From Desulfobulbaceae bacterium (lineage in GTDB: Bacteria > Desulfobacterota > Desulfobulbia > Desulfobulbales > SURF-16): a stretch of DNA of 7,001 nucleotides. The position numbers and the translations under genes were made by a program. Shown in pieces: positions 1 to 6,300 of the stretch (the stretch's first letter is position 1; every line of letters starts with the position of its first letter). The notes beneath the pieces are model-generated. The model made no database searches, was not told the DNA's origin, and saw only the letters and a list, made by a program, of their open reading frames with translations. The stretch lies in the NCBI GenBank assembly GCA_024763495.1, contig JANTFJ010000129.1, positions 1 through 7,001 of the forward strand, written 5' to 3'.

Positions 1-105
1 TTCAGGGATGCCGCCATGTGCCCGTTTCAACGCTCGCGATAATACATCAGGTATATCGCGGCGTTTAAACGGGTGCAGGGTGGTGTTCATGGAGCGCCTA
101 CCTAT
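1..105. repeat. Dispersed imperfect palindromic repeat, copy 1 (cut by window edge)
   Basis: The core is a long imperfect inverted repeat. The arm at 21-45 (CCCGTTTCAACGC, then GCGATAATAC) pairs with the arm at 51-73 (GTATATCGC, then GCGTTTAAACGGG) around a 5-base loop. The same core, including the identical 12-mer GCGATAATACAT and 10-mer GGTATATCGC, recurs at 3161-3194 in the same orientation. Similarity reaches outward to TCAGGG on the left and GTTCATG...GGAGC on the right. It begins right after the hisHF stop. The family is not recognised. It resembles a REP/MITE-type intergenic element, but no matching transposase is visible. On the minus strand a frame stays open from an ATG at 90 to the window edge (30 codons, 11 bases after the hisHF stop). 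It runs straight through the palindrome and has only a weak ribosome binding site, so it is not called as a gene. Confidence 0.6.
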
Positions 106-1679
106 CTTGTCTCGATTCCCATCTCCCTCATATGCTCCTTGACCGCGGAAATAGGAACTTCCCGACGATGAAAAATGCCGGCAGCCAGGGCCGCTTCCAC
201 GTCAGTCTCCTTAAAAACTTCTGAAAAATGTTCAACCCGGCCCGCGCCGCTGGAAGCGATAACCGGAATAGAAACCGCCCGGCTCACCTGCCTGATCAGT
301 TCCAGATCGAACCCGCTGTTGGTTCCGTCCTTGTCAATACAGTTTAATAAAATCTCCCCGGCTCCCAGTTTTTCGCAGATAGCGGCCAGTTGCACAGCAT
401 CGACATCACGCCCCTCTCTGCCGCCCCTGACAGTACATTGATACCAGCAGTATTGCTCGCCGTCAGGGCCGGGAATGGCGGTTTTAATTACCTGGTGTGA
501 AGTGTCTTCCCGGCTTTTTACATAAACCCGCCGGGGATCAACGGAAATTACCACAGCCTGAGCGCCATAGACCCGCGAAATTTGTTCAATTGAACTTTGC
601 CCGGTTATTTTGCCGCTTTTCAGGTATTCTTCCACCGTGGCCACCGCGTCACTGCCGATGGAAATTTTATCCGCCCCGGAACGGAAATATTCGCCGGCCA
701 CGTCCAGAGAGGTATACGATTTTCCTTGCGAATCAGTAAATTCCCGAATGCCGCCGCCAATAGTCAATGGCACGAAAACCTGTTCAGAGGTGCGGCGCAG
801 AACCTCGATCATCGGCTGATCGTCCAGGGGAAAATCACGAAAACCGGTAATATTAAGAAAGGTAATTTCATCAGCTCCTTCCTCGTAGTAACGCTGGGCC
901 AGTTCAACCGGTTTACCGAGATTACGCACCTCTCCCTCTTGCCGGACATCATACTGATCGCCCTTGGTAACCACCAGATCGCCCTGGTCATTACTGCGGA
1001 CATCCAGGCAGGCAATAATTCTTTTAGCGATCTTTGTTGTGCCGCTTTCATTTCCGGGCTTTGCAGTTAACTGTTCTGCCGCAAGGAAATTTTTGAGAAT
1101 ATTAAGCCCGGCTCCTCCGCTTTTTTCCGGATGAAACTGAACAGCCGCGACATTACCCTTCTGTACCCCGCTGATGAATTCTTCGCCATAATTGGTAGTT
1201 GTCAGCAGCCACTCCTGATTTTCCGGCGCTGGTGAGGCCCGGAAGGAGTGGACAAAATATAATTTTTCTCCTTCATAACCATGAAAAAGACAAGATTTCC
1301 GGCGCTGGATAATTCCATTCCAGCCAATTTGAGGAATGGAAAGCCCGGAAAGCTGAAAACGTTTTACCTGGCCGGGAATTATCCCCAGACCGGCTATGCC
1401 CGGTGATTCTTCACTGCCCTCAAAAAGGCTTTGCAGGCCGATGCAGATGCCGAGAAAAGGGCGATCAGCCCGTATATAATCAATAAGGGGCTGGAAGTAG
1501 TTGTCCCGCCGCAGTCGCTCCATGGCATTACCAAAGTTGCCGACACCGGGAAAAACCAGTTTTTCGGCCTTGATAATGTCGGCTGGATTTTTAACATCTT
1601 TTACTTCATAGCCAAGTTTCCGGATGGCATTGCGCACGCTGCGGACATTGCCTGCTCCGTAATCTAGTAATGTTATCAT
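102..1679 (-). CDS. hisHF: Bifunctional imidazole glycerol phosphate synthase, HisH-HisF fusion (HIS7-like)
   Basis: The enzyme hydrolyses glutamine and channels the ammonia to a cyclase that converts PRFAR to imidazole glycerol phosphate and AICAR, the fifth step of histidine synthesis. It is cytoplasmic. Residues 1-200 form the class I glutaminase: oxyanion segment PGVGNFG (44-50), nucleophile Cys79 in GICIGLQ, and His183/Glu185 in QFHPEKSG. Residues 201-217 are a short linker. Residues 218-525 form the (beta/alpha)8 cyclase: Asp226 in CLDVR (general acid/base position), GGG (308-310), Asp381 in SVDPRR and Asp451 in CIDKDG. The 525-residue length matches eukaryotic HIS7 (about 550). The cyclase half has eukaryote-type insertions such as NDQGDLVVTKGDQYDV (230-245) and YCWYQCT (410-416), which are absent from E. 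coli-type HisF. The start is supported by AAGGAAA 4 bases upstream of ATG and by the canonical N-terminus. The neighbouring amidotransferase suggests a second possible role as ammonia donor for sugar modification. No frameshift is seen, and all catalytic residues are present. Confidence 0.95.
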   Translation of the reverse strand: MITLLDYGAGNVRSVRNAIRKLGYEVKDVKNPADIIKAEKLVFPGVGNFGNAMERLRRDNYFQPLIDYIRADRPFLGICIGLQSLFEGSEESPGIAGLGIIPGQVKRFQLSGLSIPQIGWNGIIQRRKSCLFHGYEGEKLYFVHSFRASPAPENQEWLLTTTNYGEEFISGVQKGNVAAVQFHPEKSGGAGLNILKNFLAAEQLTAKPGNESGTTKIAKRIIACLDVRSNDQGDLVVTKGDQYDVRQEGEVRNLGKPVELAQRYYEEGADEITFLNITGFRDFPLDDQPMIEVLRRTSEQVFVPLTIGGGIREFTDSQGKSYTSLDVAGEYFRSGADKISIGSDAVATVEEYLKSGKITGQSSIEQISRVYGAQAVVISVDPRRVYVKSREDTSHQVIKTAIPGPDGEQYCWYQCTVRGGREGRDVDAVQLAAICEKLGAGEILLNCIDKDGTNSGFDLELIRQVSRAVSIPVIASSGAGRVEHFSEVFKETDVEAALAAGIFHRREVPISAVKEHMREMGIETR

Positions 1680-1792
1680 GTGCTTTCCTTGGTTGTGGGT
1701 AACTGTTCACAGGGCAGTCTTTTCACGATCAGACCCGGCTTACGTATGGCTAATACGCTGTGCCGTCCTGATTTTAAAACCTCCGTTACCAT
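1676..1792 (-). CDS. Possible 38-codon leader ORF overlapping the hisHF start
   Basis: A short open frame starts at ATG (1792). Its TGA (1678-1676) overlaps the hisHF ATG (1679-1677) as ATGA, the arrangement typical of translational coupling. The frame is open further upstream to a TAG at 1858-1856, 59 sense codons in all. That upstream part would read as a hydrophobic, membrane-helix-like stretch (codons 7-22 after the TAG) but contains no ATG. The peptide is basic (SGRH, AIRKPG, VKRL) and has only one histidine, so it does not look like a his attenuator leader. I do not recognise it. No Shine-Dalgarno sequence precedes the ATG, which lies almost at the predicted transcription start of the promoter at 1800-1828. 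It may be a leaderless micro-ORF, the decayed tail of a small membrane protein, or chance. Confidence 0.25.
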   Translation of the reverse strand: MVTEVLKSGRHSVLAIRKPGLIVKRLPCEQLPTTKEST

Positions 1793-1799
1793 GTAACCA

Positions 1800-1828
1800 G
1801 TTATAATTACTGTGGTTAACAAAATCAA
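1800..1828 (-). promoter_or_regulatory. Candidate sigma70 promoter for hisHF
   Basis: Read on the minus strand, TTGATT (1828-1823) and TATAAC (1805-1800) are separated by exactly 17 bases. That is 4 of 6 and 5 of 6 matches to the -35 and -10 consensus with ideal spacing. Transcription would begin near 1793, giving hisHF a leader of about 115 bases. The leader contains a small perfect hairpin (CGTAT/ATACG, 1743-1757) and the ribosome binding site AAGGAAA. If real, this promoter lets hisHF be expressed independently of the amidotransferase gene upstream. Confidence 0.45.
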
Positions 1829-1841
1829 AGCGTAAATATTC

Positions 1842-1871
1842 GGGTTGGGTAAAAGCTACCCTTCTCTACCC
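1842..1871. repeat. Nested inverted repeat in the amidotransferase-hisHF spacer
   Basis: GGGTA (1847-1851) and TACCC (1857-1861) form a perfect 5-base stem around a 5-base loop. A second pair, GGGT (1842-1845) and ACCC (1868-1871), flanks it asymmetrically. It lies about 90-115 bases after the amidotransferase stop on the transcribed strand. No T-run follows it in that direction, so it is a poor intrinsic terminator. It could be an operator, an mRNA-stabilising structure or the scar of a small element. The remainder of the spacer, 1872-1957, shows nothing I can name. Confidence 0.35.
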
Positions 1872-1957
1872 CTTTAAATGTCATGGAACAAAGCTCATAG
1901 CATGATCGCCCGGAGAGGTTATCGCCGCCCTGGTGTTCTTTATTGAGCCCCTGACCG

Positions 1958-3091
1958 TCATTTGCGTTTATAGGAAAAAACAGTATCAATCTCTTTTTGA
2001 GATAAACCCATTTTTGTTCTCAGTACATTCCGGAGATCTTCAGAAAAACTTTGTTCGATAAGTTTTTCTTCCTGAGCAAGGGCTTCCTGCCTGGTCATGT
2101 TTTTTTCATTTATCATGTTAGTATATCCAAAAGCATCCTTGCTGCAACCCAGCATACTTATAAAAAGGGAATTAATAAGGGGATGCAGCCGGCAGTCGAA
2201 CCGCCAGGAAGAAACACTTTCCGGCGGTATTTTCCAGTCAAGTTCCCGTGAGATTGTTTCTTTAATTTTTTTGCGATCCCAGGGGATGTAATAAAAAAGT
2301 ATTACCCTTTTAATTTTTTCTAAAACAGGCAGTTGAAGAGACAGGTACTTGTTGCCGGGGACATGAAACTCGAAACGCAGCAGAATACGATTAAAAACCT
2401 GCTTATACCAGTTAATGTTCATTCGTTTTTTAGCCTTCATGGCATTAAATGCTGAAAGCGCTTTGTATTCATTGGCCTCAGTTGCCTCAGCAAAGGATTG
2501 TCCATAGATAATCATTGGAATGTCATATTTTGCCGCGTACTTAAGGGCTGCCGCGGCCCCGGCCCATGTACAATCCGTACAGATCGATCTGACTAAAGGG
2601 AATGGACCGTTTTTCAGTGTTGCTTTAGCGCCATATCTTTGAATTTTCTGGAAAAGATTATTTTTTGAGGGCACGGAAACAAAATCAACATTCAATATTT
2701 TGCATGAAGTTCTCATGTTTTCCATTGCCTGTTCTGACTGGAAGCCATTATCCCAGTTAAAAGCCAGGACATTAAGTTTATATATTTTCCTGGCAACATA
2801 TAATACATAAGTGCTGTCACGACCACCACTGAGCCCGACCAGACAGTCATATTTTTTATTTTGTTTTTTTACCCCGTTAAAAATTTTTTCCAGGGCATTT
2901 CTTTTTTCTGCCTCGGTATTTAAAGATAAAGAGGAATCAAGGCCGAACTCCTGGGTGATCAGGTTTTCGAGACCGGCAATTTTTATTTCTTTATCTTTTT
3001 CATAATCCTGGCAGAAACTGCATACATTATCATTATTAAATGAAATTCCCGGAACGGTTTCAGGTAGAATACAACGTGAACATCGTTTCAT
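1958..3091 (-). CDS. N-acetyl sugar amidotransferase family protein (WbpG/PseA-like PP-loop ATPase)
   Basis: Members of this family adenylate a sugar amide and replace oxygen with ammonia to make acetamidino sugars of surface polysaccharide or flagellar glycan. They act in the cytoplasm, and P. aeruginosa WbpG draws ammonia from HisH/HisF homologues. Seen here: an N-terminal zinc-ribbon-like pair of CxxC motifs (Cys4/Cys7 and Cys24/Cys27, with ILPETVPGISF between them), the PP-loop SGGRDS (88-93) after a beta strand, a third CxxC (Cys171/Cys174), YGQSFAEATEANEY (196-209) and the C-terminal WRFDCRLHP (296-304). The length of 377 residues is about that of WbpG. The start is placed at 3091 because AGAGGA lies about 5 bases upstream and MKRCSRCILPET is the family's usual N-terminus. 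An ATG at 3181 would add 30 residues encoded inside a palindromic repeat and is rejected. The gene is probably partnered with hisHF downstream (278-base gap). The exact sugar substrate cannot be read from the sequence. Confidence 0.85.
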   Translation of the reverse strand: MKRCSRCILPETVPGISFNNDNVCSFCQDYEKDKEIKIAGLENLITQEFGLDSSLSLNTEAEKRNALEKIFNGVKKQNKKYDCLVGLSGGRDSTYVLYVARKIYKLNVLAFNWDNGFQSEQAMENMRTSCKILNVDFVSVPSKNNLFQKIQRYGAKATLKNGPFPLVRSICTDCTWAGAAAALKYAAKYDIPMIIYGQSFAEATEANEYKALSAFNAMKAKKRMNINWYKQVFNRILLRFEFHVPGNKYLSLQLPVLEKIKRVILFYYIPWDRKKIKETISRELDWKIPPESVSSWRFDCRLHPLINSLFISMLGCSKDAFGYTNMINEKNMTRQEALAQEEKLIEQSFSEDLRNVLRTKMGLSQKEIDTVFSYKRK

Positions 3092-3105
3092 ATTTTTCCT
3101 CTGTA
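3092..3105 (-). promoter_or_regulatory. Ribosome binding site deciding the amidotransferase start
   Basis: On the minus strand the sequence before the ATG at 3091 reads CAGAGGAAAAAT, placing AGAGGA about 5 bases ahead of the start codon. No comparable site precedes the in-frame ATG at 3181, so the shorter, 377-residue form is preferred. Confidence 0.7.
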
Positions 3106-3134
3106 AAACATGGTGAGATAATAACTGTAAGTGA

Positions 3135-3235
3135 ATCAGGGGTGCTTGCCATGCACGCGCTTCAACCCTGCGATAATACATTGGTATATCGCAGCATTAC
3201 CCACAACCTGGCACCTCCTGTTCATGCAGGAGCCC
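3135..3235. repeat. Dispersed imperfect palindromic repeat, copy 2
   Basis: The core CTGCGATAATAC (3168-3179) pairs with GTATATCGCAG (3184-3194) across a 4-base loop. An outer pair, GGTGC (3141-3145) and GCACC (3211-3215), closes a larger structure. It shares the 12-mer GCGATAATACAT, the 10-mer GGTATATCGC, TTCAAC, TCAGGG and GTTCATG with the copy at 1-105, in the same order and orientation. It therefore forms a direct repeat bracketing the amidotransferase and hisHF genes. The first 90 bases of the over-extended amidotransferase frame fall in and beside it. The element family is not recognised. Confidence 0.6.
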
Positions 3236-3257
3236 GGAGTAAATGCCCCCTTGGGGG
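3215..3257. repeat. Two short perfect hairpins beside repeat copy 2
   Basis: CTCCTG (3215-3220) pairs with CAGGAG (3227-3232) around TTCATG. CCCCC (3246-3250) faces GGGGG (3253-3257) across two bases. Both lie in the gene-free stretch between the DUF748 stop and the amidotransferase start and continue the palindromic character of copy 2. Neither is followed by a T-run on the transcribed strand. Confidence 0.45.
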
Positions 3258-3283
3258 ATAAATAACATGAAAATGCGAGTTGT

Positions 3284-3311
3284 TTCAGGGATATTTCCAT
3301 GCCCTGTTTTT
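3284..3311 (+). terminator. Weak hairpin with T-run on the plus strand; also a partial match to repeat copy 1
   Basis: CAGGG (3286-3290) and CCCTG (3302-3306) form a 5-base stem with an 11-base loop, followed by TTTTT (3307-3311) on the plus strand. No plus-strand gene precedes it, and on the minus strand the hairpin has only an A-run before it, so a terminator role for the DUF748 gene is doubtful. The left part, TTCAGGGATATTTCCATG (3284-3301), matches the first 18 bases of the window at 14 positions, which suggests it belongs to the same repeat family. Confidence 0.25.
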
Positions 3312-6300
3312 ACCTGGCCATTATTTCAACCCGCATGGATGACAGTCCGTCAGGTGTAGCGGTAGAAAGCTGCTGAGGCTCCAGCATAAAGATTCTTTCA
3401 GGTTCAACCGGGCCGGATGTTACCAGGAAGTCTTTAATTAATTCCGCCCTGTCTATTCCGAGTTGACGCAAATCATTGCTGGTGACAGCAATATTATCAT
3501 TCAGCAGTTCGGCCATTTCTGCCGGCGGCAGTTTTTTCAACAGGCCGATGAAATTACGGGGCCGGTCAAATTCGGCTGCTTTATAGGCCCTGGTTAAATA
3601 ATGGTCATATTCTTCCGGGCTTATTTCTATTTTGTCAACTTCAGGAACTGTCTGTTTTTTCTTCAGTAAATCACGCATTTTTTCTCTTTTTAACAGACGT
3701 TCAAACCTGAATTTCCTCAATGAACGGCCATCTTTTTCAGGATCGACAAATGGAGTGATGTCAAGTTTAAGGGCAGGATGATCGTAAAGGGCTCTGGCAA
3801 AGATTTTCCATTTTTTTTCATCCTTGTCTTTTACTTTTGTTGTGCCGGGCAGAAATTCAACATAAAGAAAATCACGGTCAGAGGGAAAGAGGGAACCCAG
3901 CAGGGCAAAGGGCGAAGTAGCGGCCTTGACCAGCAGATTTTTAAGTACCGTAAATATAACTCCGGCCACTGAAAACTCCGGGTCGTCAAGTTGACCGGAA
4001 ACCGGAATATCAAGATTAATTTCTCCAGCCCGGTTTTTAAGCAGAGAAATTGCAAGCGATACCGGCAGGTTGACGGCAGTATCATTCTGAACATGATCGC
4101 CGAGAGTAATCTGGTCAAGAAATACACTGTTGTCCGAGGTTAATTTTTTCCCTTCTATGAGATAATGAAGATCAAGGCTCAACTTGCCTTTGTCAAGGGG
4201 GTATGCTATGAATTTACTGGAATATGGACTCAAGGGATTAAGATCCATATCATGAAGATCAACCGTTATGTCAGTAAAGAAATCAGCCCAGGGATGAATT
4301 TTCCCTTTGATTGTCAGGGGAGAATGCTGGTTAAGAGTGGCCTTGATATCTACAATGGCCTGGACATCTTTACTGGAAGAAAGGCCGGTAATTCTGCCCT
4401 GGATATCCTCAAGAGCCGCGTTGAATTGCGGTGAAAGCGAATGATCGGCAAAGTCAATCCGGCAATCCTTGAGATCCACCAGTTCAATTGTTGTTTTAAG
4501 TGTTTTTTTCGGTTTTTTCTCTGTTGTTTGATTTTTCGGGGCTGGTGAGGATGCGGTTTCAGCTTTACTTAGTTCCGTCAGGTTCAGGGCACCATCCCGG
4601 TCGACCTCGATTTTTGCCTGCAGGCCATCGATAATAACCGCCTGGGCCGCAATACTTGTTGTCGAACTACTGGAAACAGCCAGCCTGTTTATTTTGAAAT
4701 TTTTCCAGGAAAGAAGGTTTCCGGTCTCTGAATCAAGAATGTCAAGCCCCGTACTGGCCAGGCTGCCCTGAAAGTCAAGAGACGCTGGGGTGTTCCTACC
4801 ATTGACCCGTAAATTCCCATCTATTTGACCGCTGCCTTTGTTAATGAAAATATTGAGGTATTCCGTCACATAAGGCTGGCAGTCTTTCAGGGGCAGATCA
4901 TGAAGAGCAAGTTCAATATTCAAGTCAAGAGGAGCCGGGGTCAGGGAACCGGCAGCCTTTATTTTTCCTTTTTTGTTCATGATCATCCCCAGGTTGATTT
5001 TGCCTGATTCAGCCTGGTTGTTAGAGATGTTTTCAGCATTTAGATGTAACTGTTCAAAGGCAAAATTCGCTTTTTGTGCAGGGTCCTGATCGCTGAACAG
5101 GCAGGAATAATCAGAAAATTCCAGTTTCCTGAGCAGCCATGACCAGCCTGATTTTTCTTTGTTGGAATCAGGTTCGTTTTTTGATTCGGCTGAAGCCGGT
5201 TTCGGGGTGATAAAATCCTGGAGATTAAGCGAACCATCGTGGCGGTGAACCAGGGGAATAATCCCGCCGGAACTGGCACAACGGCCAATAATAATTTTTT
5301 TCTCAGTCAGGTCAACTTCACCGGCGTTGATGGAAAATTTATCGATAATAACTTTTGTGTCCCTGGTTGCGGTAAACCTGTCCAGCACGCAGCTGATATC
5401 GAATATTTTAAAATTATCCGGCGACAACGCCAGGTTTGCCTTGAAATCGGCTTGATCCGCGGCAATTTCAGCAACCAGGGAGTTTTCGTAATAAGGCCGG
5501 TATTTGCCGGGCTTGATATTGTTAAGCTCAACCTCTGCCTCTACCTTGAGGGGGATTGGAGAAAATTTGCCGGATATTTTTAATTTTTCAGCGCTTTCCG
5601 TGGTTAAATCCAGAGAAAAATCAGCCATGTTTTCCGGTTTAAGTCCAAAATTTTTTATTTTAATTTCAACGGGACTTAATGTGGTTTCAAAGGGGGTGGC
5701 CCGGCTCAAATCGCTGTAATGGATTGTTGCCTCGTGAACAACAGTCTCTTTGATATTTAAAATCAGATTTTTTGCCGGGGATGTTTCTTCCTGTTGTTCC
5801 GGGACTGCTTCAGGGGTTGGCAAGAGAGATGCCAGGTTGATTTTTCCATTATTAAGACGCCTGATAAAGAGTTCCGGTTTTGTTAAACTGAAACCAGCCA
5901 GGTTAAATTCCCGTCCCATGATATGAGTCTGGTCAAGATCAATCTCCATTGCAGAGAAATTGAGCAGGGGGAGATCATCCCTGTCGCGGATATCTACCTT
6001 GCGCAGTCCTGTTTTGCCGATTATTTTAATGGCTGGGCGGCCATCTTCCTGCTGCATGAAGGAAAGGGTCAGATTAAGATCGAGCAGGGCGTTTTTAATG
6101 GTAAAACCAAGATCAGGCGGCAGATAGACCAGGTATCCGGTAAGGTCAATATCTGTAAAATTAATGTTAAATTCAGAACTGCGTGAGTTAACAAAAGGTT
6201 TACTTGAGCCGTTTAAGCCCAGGACTGTGCCGTTGACATTGGCTGAAAAGGCCGGCTGGATAAAAATTTCAATATCATTAGGCAGGTTGGAGATATAAGG

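Noticed and set aside
21..73. The palindrome as intrinsic terminator of hisHF
   Set aside because: The stem is long enough, but no T-run follows on the transcribed strand, and the same structure occurs upstream of another gene, which fits a dispersed repeat better.
597..1070. 157-codon plus-strand open frame antisense to hisHF
   Set aside because: It lies wholly opposite a well-supported gene and has no recognisable motif, ribosome site or independent context.
1680..1793. Histidine attenuator leader upstream of hisHF
   Set aside because: The short open frame has one isolated histidine rather than a run, and no terminator/antiterminator pair is visible.
3092..3181. Thirty extra N-terminal residues on the amidotransferase, from an ATG at 3181
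   Set aside because: The extension is encoded in and beside a palindromic repeat and lacks a ribosome site. The downstream ATG at 3091 has AGAGGA in front of it and gives the family-typical MKRCSRC start.
3210..3228. TGGCAC...TTCATGCA on the plus strand, resembling a sigma54 promoter
   Set aside because: The -12 element does not match at the right spacing, the bases are explained by the hairpin of the repeat region, and no plus-strand gene follows.
1..3235. CRISPR array suggested by repeated palindromes
   Set aside because: There are only two clear copies about 3 kb apart, they are imperfect, and there is no regular spacer pattern and no cas gene.
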